DNA from: Kordiimonas laminariae
GTDB lineage: Bacteria > Pseudomonadota > Alphaproteobacteria > Sphingomonadales > Kordiimonadaceae
NCBI RefSeq assembly: GCF_023008165.1
Contig: NZ_JAKQZA010000001.1
Span: forward strand, 186,001 to 250,000
Length of the DNA: 64,000 bases
Direction of reading: 5' to 3'
Shown: positions 27,992-38,229 of the stretch, one piece after another
Layout: each line of letters opens with the position of its first letter
Position numbering within the stretch: the stretch's first letter is position 1
Notes under the pieces: model-generated
What the model saw: only the letters and a program-made list of their open reading frames with translations
What the model was told of the DNA's origin: nothing
Database searches by the model: none
Position numbers and translations under genes: made by a program

Positions 27992-29155
27992 CTAAATTCC
28001 CATTGTTTCACTGAGCGCAATCAGCGCAGAAGGTACAAGGAAGAAAACAGTGCCAATATAAGCAGCAACATATATCTTTTTCTTTACAGCAAGACCGGAA
28101 AGCCATTCAGCGAGCTGCGGCGGAATATTCCTGAGAAACGGGATACCGTAAACAACAAGCACACCAAGGCTGTTATAAACCAGATGCACAAGCGCCACCT
28201 GAAGCGCGAAATAAGCGTTACCGCCCACAACTGCGGTTGCTGCAAGAAGCGCAGTGATACAGGTGCCAATATTCGCCCCCAGTGTGAACGGATATATCTG
28301 CCTTAGGGAAAACACCCCACTACCCGCAAGCGGTACAATAAGACTGGTGGTCGTGGAAGATGACTGCACAAGAACCGTAATAAGCGTACCGGATGCAAGG
28401 CCTGATACAGGCCCGCGCCCCACCGCATAATGCATAATATCCTTCGCGCGCCCGGTCATCAGTTCTTTAAGCAGGCGACCAATGAAGGAGATGGACAGGA
28501 AAATCATCCCGATCCCGATAAAGATCATCAAAATACCAGCCACCACATCAGATGCGCCAAAGCGTTCGAGCGTTCCCTCCGCCAAATTAATCGGCGGGGA
28601 AACCAGCGGTTTAATAAAGTTAAACCCACCCATGGAAACATTCTCACCGCCCACCAGAAAGCTCGCAAGATAAGCACCAACCTTTTGCAGAAAACCAAAC
28701 ATAATCTCGAGCGGCAGGAAGATAATCACACAGATCACATTGAAGAAATCATGGATGGTGGCCGCAGCAAACGCGCGCTTAAATTCTTCCCCTTGCCTTA
28801 CATGGCCAAGGCTTACAATCGTGTTGGTAATTGTGGTGCCAATATTGCTGCCCATCACCATGGGAATGGCAATTTCAACAGGCAAGCCGCCCGCAACTAA
28901 GCCAACAATAATAGATGTAACCGTGCTGGATGATTGAATAAGCGCCGTGGCGATCGTGCCAATCACAAGTGCAGTGATGGGATTGCTGGCAAAAGCAAAC
29001 AACTCCCGCGCTTGATCTCCTGTTGCCAGTTTAAAGCCGCCTCCAATCGTAGCCACCGCAACCAGCAGCACATAAACAAGGCCTGCAATAGCGAACCATT
29101 GCCCCCAACTGCCCGATGAAGTTTGGCCGTGCCGACCCGGCAATACATCAGTCAT
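27992..29155 (-). CDS. Na/Pi cotransporter family protein
   Basis: A 387-residue membrane transporter of the NptA/PNaS type, taking up phosphate with sodium. It has the diagnostic inverted duplication with two QSSS motifs: ALIQSSSTVTSIIVG near residue 71 and VLVQSSSTTTSLIVP near 270. Each is followed by a glycine-rich GSNIGT/GANIGT motif. About eight to ten helices are visible. The start at 29155 (MTDVLPGRHG) is preferred; a GTG at 29209 would extend it by 18 residues without membrane character. Confidence 0.92.
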   Translation of the reverse strand: MTDVLPGRHGQTSSGSWGQWFAIAGLVYVLLVAVATIGGGFKLATGDQARELFAFASNPITALVIGTIATALIQSSSTVTSIIVGLVAGGLPVEIAIPMVMGSNIGTTITNTIVSLGHVRQGEEFKRAFAAATIHDFFNVICVIIFLPLEIMFGFLQKVGAYLASFLVGGENVSMGGFNFIKPLVSPPINLAEGTLERFGASDVVAGILMIFIGIGMIFLSISFIGRLLKELMTGRAKDIMHYAVGRGPVSGLASGTLITVLVQSSSTTTSLIVPLAGSGVFSLRQIYPFTLGANIGTCITALLAATAVVGGNAYFALQVALVHLVYNSLGVLVVYGIPFLRNIPPQLAEWLSGLAVKKKIYVAAYIGTVFFLVPSALIALSETMGI

Positions 29156-29287
29156 CGTATTTGTCCCACATATACTCGCAACCCTATACTCCGCGAGGTA
29201 TAGAGCCACTCCCCTATGATGAATTTAATACATTTTCATTACAGTTCCGGGACTCTTTGGGAATTGACTTTCATCACATAAAACGTA

Positions 29288-29323
29288 CAGAGAGAAAGCG
29301 AGTGGTGCCTCACTTTCTCTCTG
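29288..29323 (-). terminator. 15-bp hairpin after the exported protein gene
   Basis: Arms 29288-29302 and 29309-29323 pair over 15 bp with one mismatch or wobble and a 6-nt loop, 17 nt past the stop of the gene at 29341-30042. The T-run on the minus strand is weak (TACGTTTTATG), so termination is likely but not certain. Confidence 0.65.
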
Positions 29324-29340
29324 ATACAAACTTTAGAAAT

Positions 29341-30042
29341 CTATCGTGTTTTAAACACTTTTTTTCTGTCTCGCTTACGAGAGCGGTTGGCGTGTTCCAT
29401 GGCCTTGAAACCAATGTTTGGGCAGAAAGTATAGATATTATCAGAATTTCTTTTCGAACCATCACCGATGGTCCAGCGGAATTTAAGGCAGTGATCAGGC
29501 CCATCCAGTTCCAGAATTTCCAGCCTTATTGGCCTTGGTGAAAGATAGGTGCGTACTTCGCCCTGCTTCCAGTTACCGAGCGGGAATTTAATCCCAAGGC
29601 CAGTATATATTCTCTCGCCCCACTTTTTGCGCTTATCATAAAGGCGAACCAGGCCATCCCGTGATGCATTGATGGTGAAATGGGATATCACCTTGCCCGT
29701 ATAAGGATTATCGAACGTACGGATATAATAGGGGATCTGTTCGCCAGCCCATTTGATTTCCGTATCGTTCGTTTCAGTTTTAAAGGGGCCTTCAATGTAA
29801 AAATCATTACACCGCCTGCCGTTCACTGAAACACAGGTGGTGGTAATGGCTTCCTTCAACACCAGCTCGTGCTTACCGTCCCACTTGATGCCGGTGAACA
29901 GTTCAACAGGAATGAAACGCTCTTTGGTTTCACTATTGTAGGCATTATCCCAAGGGTTCGTCTCTTCAGCTGCCATAGCTGCATGCCCCAGCAGGGCCGC
30001 GCACAAAAGTGTGGCGGAACAATATTTTAGATATTTTTTCAT
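29341..30042 (-). CDS. Exported protein of unknown function (233 aa)
   Basis: A clear signal peptide is seen at residues 1-24 (KYCSATLLCAALLGHAAMA, cleavage before AEE). The mature part is beta-rich with two pairs of Cys that could form disulfides (TTCVSVNGRRCNDFY; DHCLKFRW and FCPNIGF). The C-terminus is strongly basic (RSRKRDRKKVFKTR). No family recognised. It is periplasmic or secreted. A hairpin terminator follows, and it appears monocistronic. Confidence 0.78.
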   Translation of the reverse strand: MKKYLKYCSATLLCAALLGHAAMAAEETNPWDNAYNSETKERFIPVELFTGIKWDGKHELVLKEAITTTCVSVNGRRCNDFYIEGPFKTETNDTEIKWAGEQIPYYIRTFDNPYTGKVISHFTINASRDGLVRLYDKRKKWGERIYTGLGIKFPLGNWKQGEVRTYLSPRPIRLEILELDGPDHCLKFRWTIGDGSKRNSDNIYTFCPNIGFKAMEHANRSRKRDRKKVFKTR

Positions 30043-30198
30043 TTTTTAACTTTCGCTATCGTCGTGTAGGCGAAACATAGCGCGGGTAGCATATAAAACA
30101 ACAAAACCTTAGTTGTAAGGAATGTTTCATTAGTTGGTTTATACGGCCCTCTACGGGCACGACTATAGGGATGGCAGCGTGTCAAAACCTGTCAGGAA

Positions 30199-30543
30199 TT
30201 AATCTCGCAATTCAATGGCATCATAGAAAGATTGAATTTCCAGAATTTTGCCGTCTTTGCACACAAGCCAATCAACAGCAGGCCGTGGGCCTTTGGGTGT
30301 TTCGTGGATAAAGTGAATAGCCGCTTCATTCCCCTCGCCCATAATCCGCACGATCTTCAGCGAGACAACATTTTCCGCCGCCATCGGCTTCACCCACGCG
30401 AGATATTTCTCCCGTCCTTCCATACGACCAAACGGGCTGGTGTGGGTAAACTCATCCGCCAGTGGAATATCATCTGGCTTACCTGCGATCCAGCCTTCAA
30501 TCCAAAGCCGAGCAAGTGTTTTAGCATCCGGGTGATTGGTCAT
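30199..30543 (-). CDS. SnoaL-like / NTF2-fold protein
   Basis: A 114-residue single-domain protein with the alpha+beta cone pattern of the NTF2/SnoaL superfamily: helix ARLWIEGWIAGKPDDIPLA, then DEFTHTSPFGRMEGREKYLA, and the strand pair DWLVCKDGKILEIQSFYDA. Members bind small hydrophobic ligands or act as isomerases or cyclases; this one's ligand is unknown. The start has AAGGAAC upstream. Single gene. Confidence 0.82.
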   Translation of the reverse strand: MTNHPDAKTLARLWIEGWIAGKPDDIPLADEFTHTSPFGRMEGREKYLAWVKPMAAENVVSLKIVRIMGEGNEAAIHFIHETPKGPRPAVDWLVCKDGKILEIQSFYDAIELRD

Positions 30544-30584
30544 GGTTAAAGTTCCTTATTAAAACTTCAAATCAGCTTGACAGG

Positions 30585-30995
30585 CTATCCTACCTTAATA
30601 GCGATAATATCCCACTTGGAAACGCCCCATACCTCTTTAAAATCAAACTCAGTAATAGCCATAAACTCTAACACATCCTCAAGAGGTTCATCGTCATGCC
30701 AAGTGGTCATGACATCAGGAAACCTAATATAATCGTTATCGACTACCGTTTGTCGGTTAACACAAACCATGTCCACATCGTCATCAAGCAGACTAGATTG
30801 ATTTCCTACACCCGCAACCCACATCACATCTGTTTTCACAAGCAGCTCAGCAAGCGCCCACCTTGCTTCATTTCCGCACATTTCGAAATCTGCCTCAATT
30901 GCTATACAATAAGGTGATGAAGGCAGCATATCAGCTGTAATACTTTCAACTTCTACCACTGAAATTCGCTGAACCATGTTATCCATCAAATGCAT
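30585..30995 (-). CDS. Uncharacterised acidic protein
   Basis: About 136 residues from the ATG at 30995; ATGs at 30986 and 30977 and a GTG at 31040 are alternatives and no start has a strong ribosome binding site. It is acidic, has no signal peptide, and holds DDDVDMVCVNRQTVVDND and WHDDEPLEDVLEFM. I do not recognise the family. Small acidic single-domain proteins of this kind are sometimes immunity proteins, but no toxin gene is next to it. Confidence 0.6.
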   Translation of the reverse strand: MHLMDNMVQRISVVEVESITADMLPSSPYCIAIEADFEMCGNEARWALAELLVKTDVMWVAGVGNQSSLLDDDVDMVCVNRQTVVDNDYIRFPDVMTTWHDDEPLEDVLEFMAITEFDFKEVWGVSKWDIIAIKVG

Positions 30996-31066
30996 TTTCA
31001 ATTTGATTAGCTCTGTCAGCAATATATGACAACAAAGCACTTATATCCTGTCTATACTGAAAACTC

Positions 31067-31678
31067 TTAAAGCGTAATTTGCTCTTTCCGAAATAATGGA
31101 GCAATACCATCCAATTTTTCCGGCACTATCCGGCTTAGCACAGCCTTCGCTCCCGCCGCATCTTCAAGTACTGAAAAAGACACAAGCCCGCCATTCCCGA
31201 AGAAGCGGTATCCTTTATAGCCGAGCACCGCTTGTGTTTGTTTTGGTTCAAAAATAATGGCTTCTGCACCGTTCCTGTGCCTCTTCAAGTGAATAGTTTT
31301 CAGCTCATTATAGTTATAGCAAAGCACACCCTTATGCATGCACCAGATGGCCCCTTTATTAGTAAGCACATATAGGGATGCTTTCCTCTCGTTCGTTGCA
31401 CTTTCGGCCGCACCATATCCTATAGTAAATAGTGCTATAGCCTGCCCGAGAAGTACGAGCTTAGTGGTGTCAGTCGCATACTCAAGTGCAGTATCTAAAT
31501 CAGAACCACCTAACTGAACCAATCCGCCAACCAAAACCCACATCACCAAAAACACAGCAAATGCAAATAGTGTGATTTGTAGCCCGGTAAAATGTATTTT
31601 CGAACTGCCCTGCCCGTGCCAAAGGATTTCTTCACCTTCAACAAGTTCATCTTTGGCTTTAGCTAACAAATCCAGCAT
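31067..31678 (-). CDS. Membrane protein with PH-like domain, copy 1
   Basis: A 203-residue protein. It opens with a soluble motif EGEEILWHGQGSS, then two membrane helices (TLFAFAVFLVMWVLVGGLV and the region near 90-105), then a C-terminal PH-like beta domain (YVLTNKGAIWCMHKGVLCYN). It is a tandem paralogue of the gene at 31726-32334, sharing EILWHGQG, the two helices, the YVLTN strand and the closing DAAxAKAVLSxIxPxKLD motif. The layout resembles bacterial PH-domain proteins of the YdbS type. Function unknown. Start chosen with AAGGAAATAG before the ATG. Confidence 0.75.
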   Translation of the reverse strand: MLDLLAKAKDELVEGEEILWHGQGSSKIHFTGLQITLFAFAVFLVMWVLVGGLVQLGGSDLDTALEYATDTTKLVLLGQAIALFTIGYGAAESATNERKASLYVLTNKGAIWCMHKGVLCYNYNELKTIHLKRHRNGAEAIIFEPKQTQAVLGYKGYRFFGNGGLVSFSVLEDAAGAKAVLSRIVPEKLDGIAPLFRKEQITL

Positions 31679-31725
31679 CTATTTCCTTTGTTCATCACAA
31701 CATATTTCACACTGAAATCACCAGG

Positions 31726-32334
31726 CTATGCAGCTTCACCAACGAGTTCATTATCCAGCTTACCCGGCGCAATCTGGCTTAACACTGCCTTTGCTTCTGC
31801 GGCATCTTCGAGCATTGGAAAATGTACTATCTGGCCACTACCACCCATATAACGATATGTCGTCAACAGCATTCCATAGCTGACCGGAATATTGCTTTGC
31901 AAGGGTTCAAAAATTATAGATTCCCGGCCACCCCAATGACGCACTAAATGTACCGCTTTCAATCCTTTATAGGAAACCGTCTCTGTGCCTTTCCCGTGAA
32001 GCAGCAGAACACGCTCATTGGTGAGGACATACAGAGAATTCTTTCGCCAATTCATCCTAATGCGAGGAACACCTAAGCCAAAAAACAACAGGATTGGTAC
32101 AAGGGCATAAGCTAACCAGTTAAGAAGATAGAATACTTTATCCGGCATTTCTTTCAGATCAGCATATTCCACATTCCCTGTCAGGAAGAAAAAGCTCCAA
32201 ACCTGATACAACACCACGCCTAAGCACAACCATTCATTGCCTGATAGTAAAAACCGCGAAGTTCCTTGCCCGTGCCAGAGAATTTCTTCGCCCTCTGCCA
32301 ATTCCTTCTTCGCATCATCCAGTAGTGTTTGCAT
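31726..32334 (-). CDS. Membrane protein with PH-like domain, copy 2
   Basis: A 202-residue paralogue of the preceding protein with the same order: GEEILWHGQGTS, two membrane helices, and a PH-like region beginning SLYVLTNERVLLLHGKG. The start at 32334 (MQTLLDDAKKEL) has GGGAGGATGT directly upstream; the frame is open 12 bp further. The two copies lie 47 bp apart on the same strand and likely arose by local duplication. Role unknown. Confidence 0.75.
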   Translation of the reverse strand: MQTLLDDAKKELAEGEEILWHGQGTSRFLLSGNEWLCLGVVLYQVWSFFFLTGNVEYADLKEMPDKVFYLLNWLAYALVPILLFFGLGVPRIRMNWRKNSLYVLTNERVLLLHGKGTETVSYKGLKAVHLVRHWGGRESIIFEPLQSNIPVSYGMLLTTYRYMGGSGQIVHFPMLEDAAEAKAVLSQIAPGKLDNELVGEAA

Positions 32335-32374
32335 ACATCCTCCCAACCAATGAGGGAACTATACACACCAGAAT

Positions 32375-32403
32375 AAAAAAGGCTACCGCCCATGGCAGCC
32401 TTT
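32375..32403 (-). terminator. Rho-independent terminator of the DinB gene
   Basis: On the minus strand a 10-bp stem (32378-32387 with 32394-32403, one G-U pair) and a 6-nt loop are followed by a T-run of six. It lies 52 nt past the DinB stop. Confidence 0.85.
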
Positions 32404-32454
32404 CTTAAGTCTTTCAACACAATGTGATTTTTACCTTAACGGCAACCTTTACAT

Positions 32455-32952
32455 TTAAATTGTATCACGCAGATAAACGGGATAATCAGTGGCATCTGGT
32501 GTTACACCAGCCTGATTGAGCATCGCGCCCACAAACCCCCGGTGATAATTGCCGTGGTTTACAATATGCATGAAAATATCGCCGCGGGTCATCGCGCCTT
32601 CACCGCCATCCACGAAGGTAAAATTGATAACCTCTGAAAGCAATTCTTCGGTCATGCTTTCTGCATAGGTACACCACCAATCATCCATCGCCTGCTGTGC
32701 TTCAAACACTCTTGCAAGAGGTGGGGATGTATCTGTATTTCTGCCCGTATAGCCATGCGCACGCCCTTCAAGGTGGGCCCTGAAAATATCGTCCACCACA
32801 TACACATGGTTAAGTGTGTGAACGATGTTACCAAAATGGGTGCTCCGATGCTTAAGCAACTCTTCTTCCGTTAAAGACATAGCAAACCCGAATGTGCGCT
32901 TATTGGCCCAGCGCTTGAAATCCATAAGTTTAACAACTGTCTCTTTGAGCAT
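32455..32952 (-). CDS. DinB family protein
   Basis: A 165-residue four-helix-bundle protein. The metal-ligand histidines of the family are present: HTLNHVYVVDDIF near residue 41 and HIVNHGNYHRGFVGAML near 126. DinB proteins bind Zn/Ni and include bacillithiol- or mycothiol-dependent transferases; the thiol substrate in this organism is unknown. The start at 32952 (MLKETVVKLM) has a GGGAGAG site; the frame is open to 32976. It has its own terminator. Confidence 0.88.
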   Translation of the reverse strand: MLKETVVKLMDFKRWANKRTFGFAMSLTEEELLKHRSTHFGNIVHTLNHVYVVDDIFRAHLEGRAHGYTGRNTDTSPPLARVFEAQQAMDDWWCTYAESMTEELLSEVINFTFVDGGEGAMTRGDIFMHIVNHGNYHRGFVGAMLNQAGVTPDATDYPVYLRDTI

Positions 32953-32984
32953 AATACACTCTCCCTTATCTGGCATTCAGTTAC

Positions 32985-33013
32985 AAAAAAGGCCGGGAGA
33001 AATCCCAGCCTTT
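32985..33013 (-). terminator. Rho-independent terminator of cysD-cysNC
   Basis: An 11-bp stem (32988-32998 with 33003-33013, one G-U pair) with a 4-nt loop precedes a T-run of six on the minus strand. It begins 30 nt after the cysNC stop. Confidence 0.87.
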
Positions 33014-33043
33014 CAATATTTTATAAATCGCTTTTCATCTGGC

Positions 33044-34966
33044 TTATCGCTGCCCGTTTCCGTTCGCGTTCAGATAACCATTTTCTTCCAGATATTCGAT
33101 AATCTGGTCTGCGCATTTTTCTGCGGCGAACTCGGCAGTTTTTACGTGGATATCAGCGCGTTCCGGTTCTTCATACGGGCTATCAAAGCCTGTGAAGTTT
33201 TTAATTTCACCCGCTTTTGCTTTCTTATAAAGGCCTTTCGGATCACGCTCGGCACACACCTCAATTGGTGTATCCACAAACACTTCAATGAACTCACCTT
33301 CGCCCATCATCTCGCGCACCATGCGGCGCTCGGTTTTGAAGGGTGAGATGAAGCTGGTCATCACCATAAGGCCTGCATCTACCATCAGTTTGGATACTTC
33401 ACCCACACGGCGGATGTTTTCCACACGGTCAGCATCCGTGAAGCCAAGATCTTTATTGAGGCCGTGGCGTACATTATCACCATCCAGCACATAAGTGTGG
33501 CGGCCGCGCGCAAACAGGCGCTTTTCAACAATGTTGGCAACCGTTGATTTACCGGAACCTGAAAGCCCCGTGAACCAAAGAACTGCTGGTTTCTGGTGCT
33601 TCTGCTCAGCACGTGCTTCTTTATCCACATCCATAGCTTGCCAGTGAATGTTGGAGGCACGGCGAAGGGCAAAATCAATCATGCCCACACCAACTGTGTT
33701 GTTGGTCATGCGGTCAATGATGATGAAGCTGCCCATTTCGCGGTTTGTATCGTATGGATCAAACGCGATCTGGCTATCCAGATTAATGTTACAGCGGCCA
33801 ATTTCATTCAGCTCAAGCTTTTTGGCAGCTGTTTCTTCAAGCGTGTTTACATTCACCTTGTTCTTCAGGTCCGTTACCACACCTGGCATCATCTTATTTG
33901 ATGTTTTGAAAAGATATGGTCGGCCCGGCAGCATCGCCTCATCTGACATCCAGATGATTTTTGCTTCGAACTGGTCTGCCACCTCTGGCGGGTTATCCTT
34001 ACCTGCGATCACATCACCGCGGGAGATATCAATCTCATCCTCAAGGGTAAGCGTTACCGCTTCACCTGCCACCGCGTAATCAAGTTCACCATCATAGGTA
34101 ACGATGGATTTAATCTTGCTTTCTTTCGCGCTTGGCAGAGCTTTTACGCTATCACCAACACGCACAGTACCCGATGCGATGGAACCAGAGAAGCCACGGA
34201 AATCAAGGTTCGGGCGGTTCACCCACTGCACCGGCATACGGAAATCAGCCGTCTGGCGGTCATCATCCACTTCAACAGTTTCCAGATACTCAAGAAGGCA
34301 CGGGCCGTTATACCACGGTGTGTTCTCACTGTGGTTCAGGATATTATCGCCTTTGAGCGCGGAAACCGGAATGGATACAATCTGCTTGAAGCCGAAGTTT
34401 TTCGCAAATTCTCGGTATTCCAGCTCGATATCTGTCAGTACCTTCTGGTCATAATCCACAAGGTCCATCTTGTTCACCGCAAGCACTACATGCTTGATAC
34501 CAAGCAGGCTGGCGATAAAGCTGTGACGGCGGGTTTGTGTAAGCACACCTTTGCGTGCATCAATCAGCAGAATGGCTACATCCGCCGTGGAAGCACCTGT
34601 TGCCATATTGCGCGTATACTGTTCGTGGCCTGGGGTATCTGCCACAATAAATTTGCGCTTATCTGTTGAGAAGAAACGGTAGGCCACATCAATGGTGATG
34701 CCCTGCTCACGCTCGGCAGCGAGGCCATCAACAAGCAGTGCGAAATCAATTTCCTCGCCCTGCGTGCCCATTTTCTTACTATCAGATTCAAGCGCATTCA
34801 GCTGATCTTCAAAGATCATCTTGCTATCATAAAGCAGGCGACCAATCAGCGTTGATTTACCATCATCCACACTACCGCAGGTGATGAAACGCAGCATGGA
34901 TTTCTCTTCCTGCGCTTTCAGGTATGCATCAATATCTGTTGCAATGAGGTCATCTTGATGAGCCAT
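33044..34966 (-). CDS. cysNC: Bifunctional sulfate adenylyltransferase large subunit / APS kinase
   Basis: A 640-residue fusion. Residues 1-440 form the CysN GTPase ([12 protein letters not shown] near 32, [12 protein letters not shown] near 113, NKMDLVD near 167) that drives ATP sulfurylase with CysD to make APS. Residues 455-640 form the CysC APS kinase (Walker [10 protein letters not shown] near 464, then [17 protein letters not shown]), which makes PAPS. PAPS is either reduced for cysteine or used by sulfotransferases. It overlaps cysD by 1 bp (TAATG). The capsule-locus setting, with two Stf0-like genes, suggests PAPS use in glycan sulfation, though assimilation cannot be excluded. Confidence 0.96.
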   Translation of the reverse strand: MAHQDDLIATDIDAYLKAQEEKSMLRFITCGSVDDGKSTLIGRLLYDSKMIFEDQLNALESDSKKMGTQGEEIDFALLVDGLAAEREQGITIDVAYRFFSTDKRKFIVADTPGHEQYTRNMATGASTADVAILLIDARKGVLTQTRRHSFIASLLGIKHVVLAVNKMDLVDYDQKVLTDIELEYREFAKNFGFKQIVSIPVSALKGDNILNHSENTPWYNGPCLLEYLETVEVDDDRQTADFRMPVQWVNRPNLDFRGFSGSIASGTVRVGDSVKALPSAKESKIKSIVTYDGELDYAVAGEAVTLTLEDEIDISRGDVIAGKDNPPEVADQFEAKIIWMSDEAMLPGRPYLFKTSNKMMPGVVTDLKNKVNVNTLEETAAKKLELNEIGRCNINLDSQIAFDPYDTNREMGSFIIIDRMTNNTVGVGMIDFALRRASNIHWQAMDVDKEARAEQKHQKPAVLWFTGLSGSGKSTVANIVEKRLFARGRHTYVLDGDNVRHGLNKDLGFTDADRVENIRRVGEVSKLMVDAGLMVMTSFISPFKTERRMVREMMGEGEFIEVFVDTPIEVCAERDPKGLYKKAKAGEIKNFTGFDSPYEEPERADIHVKTAEFAAEKCADQIIEYLEENGYLNANGNGQR

Positions 34967-35871
34967 TAGAAATACCCCTCTTGCTTTTTCTTTTCCATCG
35001 AGGCAGCGCTATCATGATCAATCACCCGGCCCTGGCGTTCAGATGTGGTGGTCAGGAGCATTTCCTGAATAACATCTGTAAGCGTGCTGGCTTCAGATTC
35101 CACAGCACCCGTTAGCGGATAACAGCCAAGCGTGCGGAAGCGCACCATCTTCATCTCTGGTGTTTCACCATCACGGAGAGGCATGCGGTCATCATCCACC
35201 ATAAAGAGCTGGCCATCACGCTCAACAACCGGGCGTTTTTCAGAAAGGTAAAGGCTTGGGATTTCGATATTTTCCAAGTGGATATATTGCCAGATATCAA
35301 GCTCGGTCCAGTTGGAAAGTGGGAACACACGGATGCTTTCGCCTTGCGCTTTGCGGGTGTTATACACACTCCACAGCTCAGGACGCTGGTTCTTTGGGTC
35401 CCAACGGTGCTGGGCAGAGCGGAAAGAAAACACACGTTCTTTCGCACGGGATTTCTCTTCATCCCGGCGTGCGCCACCAAAGGCCGCATCAAACTTGTAT
35501 TTATCAATCGCCTGCTTAAGCGCCTGTGTTTTCATCACATCCGTGTGGGTTGCGGAACCATGGGTGAACGGGCCAACGCCTTCTTTCACACCTTCTTCAT
35601 TAATGTGCACAATCAGATCAAGGCCGTTTTCTTTACAGATACGGTCACGGAATTCGATCATTTCACGGAATTTCCATGTAGTATCTACATGCATTACCGG
35701 GAAAGGCGGTTTGGAAGGGTAGAATGCCTTCATGGCAAGATGCAGCATTACACTGCTGTCCTTACCTATAGAATAAAGCATTACAGGGTTTTCAGCTTCC
35801 GCTGCAACTTCCCGCATAATCTGGATGCTTTCCGCTTCCAGTCGCTTCAAATGAGTAAGCGTTTTTGTCAT
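34966..35871 (-). CDS. cysD: Sulfate adenylyltransferase small subunit
   Basis: A 301-residue PP-loop ATP pyrophosphatase that forms APS from ATP and sulfate, with CysN as GTPase partner. The PP-loop [14 protein letters not shown] is near residues 33-46. The later motifs [19 protein letters not shown] and [17 protein letters not shown] are the family's signatures. Length matches CysD (302). First gene of the cysD-cysNC operon, with the promoter expected in 35872-36130. Confidence 0.96.
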   Translation of the reverse strand: MTKTLTHLKRLEAESIQIMREVAAEAENPVMLYSIGKDSSVMLHLAMKAFYPSKPPFPVMHVDTTWKFREMIEFRDRICKENGLDLIVHINEEGVKEGVGPFTHGSATHTDVMKTQALKQAIDKYKFDAAFGGARRDEEKSRAKERVFSFRSAQHRWDPKNQRPELWSVYNTRKAQGESIRVFPLSNWTELDIWQYIHLENIEIPSLYLSEKRPVVERDGQLFMVDDDRMPLRDGETPEMKMVRFRTLGCYPLTGAVESEASTLTDVIQEMLLTTTSERQGRVIDHDSAASMEKKKQEGYF

Positions 35872-36130
35872 TAAAATCCGTCCAAACTTAATACGTGCGG
35901 TTTAACATCATTCCACACGGCAACTATCCCATGCAAAAAACCTTCGCATAACGTGGTTAGCATCTAACCTATGTGCAAGCACGAAGAAAAATTATTTTTT
36001 CTTTTCACGGCGAATACTGGAAGTTATTTACAATAAATAACCAAAAACATCGTCAAAAAGGAAATATATTCCAAAAAATATCGAATTTTAGATGAAACGC
36101 CCTGAACAAACCACATTCAATAGAGCTGAT
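35872..36130 (-). promoter_or_regulatory. Upstream region of cysD
   Basis: A 259-bp AT-rich gap between the LicD-like gene stop and the cysD start on the minus strand. A small perfect inverted repeat GGTTAG-CAT-CTAACC lies at 35955-35969 and could be an operator or hairpin. No gene seen. Confidence 0.4.
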
Positions 36131-38092
36131 TTACCCGGTCCACTCAAAAGCAGCATTTGGAATCCGCCAATCAGCGCCATATCTAGCTTCGCTTACGGCT
36201 TCGGGATCCCTCGGGGCATCAAATATCTCACCTTTAAATTCAATGGTACTTGCCGGCAGGAATATATCTGCCCGTTCTTCCACTACCGCTAAGCGGGTGT
36301 GCGGCCAATAAACCTTACCCTCATAAGAGGACAGCACGAAGATGTCGATCGTAAGTGGAGGGCGCTGACAGTGCAGTAACGGCGAATGCTTTGGCCCGCG
36401 GCTGGTTTTAATGCCAGCCTCATTCAAAACATCCAAAAGCTTATCTGTCTCTTCAATCAAACGATCAGGATGAACATCTTCCAGAATAACCGCCAAATCC
36501 AGATCATCGTCATGTGGGATGAAATCTTTCTCCCTGATCGCACCAAGAAGCGTACCGTACATGAACATTGGTGTATATCCCAGTGCCCGCACTTCATCAC
36601 GTACCTTACAAAGATGCATCATGGTTTTCTCTTCATCGCGGAAAGCCAGTGGCACCCTTAACCCGTGCTTCCCTAGCCGAAGCGGTGCCGCATAACGATT
36701 AGGCGCAAATACAGAATTCGCCCCACTGAAAACCTCTGCCTCCACCTCTGGCCATTTCTTAGTGAGATTTGAAAGTGGCTTAATCAGGTTTCGGCGGCGA
36801 TACATAGTGGCCAGTTTCGCATAGATATGTGCATATTCAGGCAACATCTTTGATGAACCCAGCGCACCCACAAAAGCAAGTACATCCTGTATGAGTTTAT
36901 ATTCAAAGCCTTTGCGGTGAACCTTTGTCCAGGTCTTACGGTCTTCACTCACATCAAAATCAAGGAATAAAGTATTTGCCGCATCCATAACAGACTTATT
37001 CCAAATACGAATGCCGTCGAACTCAACAGGATTATCGTTCTCGTCTGAAACAAACATAATTCTGGATGGTGTCGTAGAACGGAAACCCAGCGCAAAATAA
37101 TCCGGCTCTATAGAAGGGTGAACTTTATATGCAAATTTAGTCGCTTTACCAGTTAAGGAAGGCAAATCTGCTTCCAGTTTTTCACTGTCCTTCAATTCAA
37201 AGCCGCCCAAAGCAACCGGCGTTGCGCCATAAGCTCTCACTCTCACATAGCGCGCTTTTACCTTGGGGAATTTGATATCATATCCATCTTCCGGCGATAG
37301 CCCGAAATCCCTCGGCGAGTGAAGCACAAGGTCCACCAACTTGATCAATTTCCGAGCCAGAGCCTGATGCCAAAGCGCATCTGAAGAAAGATTGCCTTCC
37401 TCCATTTTCACAAGGGCGCTTTCTATATCGGCAGCTATCAACCCAGCTAGCGCATCAAATACTTCTTCCTGCTCCGATTTGATATAGGCACGCAATTTCT
37501 CAATCGCTGAGGATGTGTTCGTGATCAAATCTTCCAGTTGGGGGGCAAAAAACTCGTTCTGGAAATTACGGAAAATAACTTCTTCCCGACCTTTTTCATC
37601 CAGGCCAACAACCCTGATCTTGCTGTTATTCACACCTTGCAGATCAGCACGCATCCACAGATAAATATTTTGCAGTAACACATCATCACTGAAATCAGCA
37701 CGCCACCAAGCACGTTCTTCTTTTCGAGTATGCATATTGTTGTAGAAAACAGGGCCTGTCAGCGCTTTATGACTGTCATCACCATCACGGAAATAGCTGC
37801 TTTGGCTTGTGATGGTATGTTCCGCCAAATCTGCGGGCATATTATCATCACCTATCAATCCAGAAAAGGTGATATGGGAAAAGCATAGTGATGCTGCAGT
37901 CTCTGCATCCACTTCCAAACGAACTGTTTTATAACGTTTCGTAGCGGGAATACGAACAGCGCGCATGGCCACAGCAGCAGACCAGGCGAGTGATGGCAAA
38001 AATGTTCTTACCTGCGTTTCATCTTGTTGTTCAAGCAGCCTTTTAAAACTGGATTTTAACTTCTCTATTTCTTTTTGTTGAGCTGCTGACAT
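36131..38092 (-). CDS. LicD-family transferase fused to discoidin-like domains
   Basis: A 653-residue protein. The C-terminal 200 residues are a LicD nucleotidyltransferase-fold domain: FMYGTLLGAIREKDFIPHDD near 505-524 carries the conserved Asp cluster, and LTIDIFVLSSYEGKVYW the downstream Asp. LicD enzymes transfer phosphocholine, phosphoglycerol or similar groups from CDP-carriers to glycans. The first 460 residues hold beta-rich stretches like F5/8-type lectin domains (KRYKTVRLEVDAE; KARYVRVRAYGATPVALGG), probably glycan-binding. It is divergent from a glycerol-3-phosphate cytidylyltransferase gene, which makes CDP-glycerol the likely donor. Confidence 0.82.
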   Translation of the reverse strand: MSAAQQKEIEKLKSSFKRLLEQQDETQVRTFLPSLAWSAAVAMRAVRIPATKRYKTVRLEVDAETAASLCFSHITFSGLIGDDNMPADLAEHTITSQSSYFRDGDDSHKALTGPVFYNNMHTRKEERAWWRADFSDDVLLQNIYLWMRADLQGVNNSKIRVVGLDEKGREEVIFRNFQNEFFAPQLEDLITNTSSAIEKLRAYIKSEQEEVFDALAGLIAADIESALVKMEEGNLSSDALWHQALARKLIKLVDLVLHSPRDFGLSPEDGYDIKFPKVKARYVRVRAYGATPVALGGFELKDSEKLEADLPSLTGKATKFAYKVHPSIEPDYFALGFRSTTPSRIMFVSDENDNPVEFDGIRIWNKSVMDAANTLFLDFDVSEDRKTWTKVHRKGFEYKLIQDVLAFVGALGSSKMLPEYAHIYAKLATMYRRRNLIKPLSNLTKKWPEVEAEVFSGANSVFAPNRYAAPLRLGKHGLRVPLAFRDEEKTMMHLCKVRDEVRALGYTPMFMYGTLLGAIREKDFIPHDDDLDLAVILEDVHPDRLIEETDKLLDVLNEAGIKTSRGPKHSPLLHCQRPPLTIDIFVLSSYEGKVYWPHTRLAVVEERADIFLPASTIEFKGEIFDAPRDPEAVSEARYGADWRIPNAAFEWTG

Positions 38093-38229
38093 TACCGCAA
38101 AAACTTTCTACGCGCCGTATCTGGATTATCGTTAAAATTCGTTGGTTTTCTAAGCGCTTTACAAACGCAAAACCCCGCGTATATTGCACATTCCGATATT
38201 CAAGTAAACGACTACATATTGAGTTTTTG

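Noticed and set aside
34966-35874. Plus-strand frame of 198 codons opposite cysD (35278-35874)
   Set aside because: Shadow of a well-supported minus-strand gene; no features of its own.
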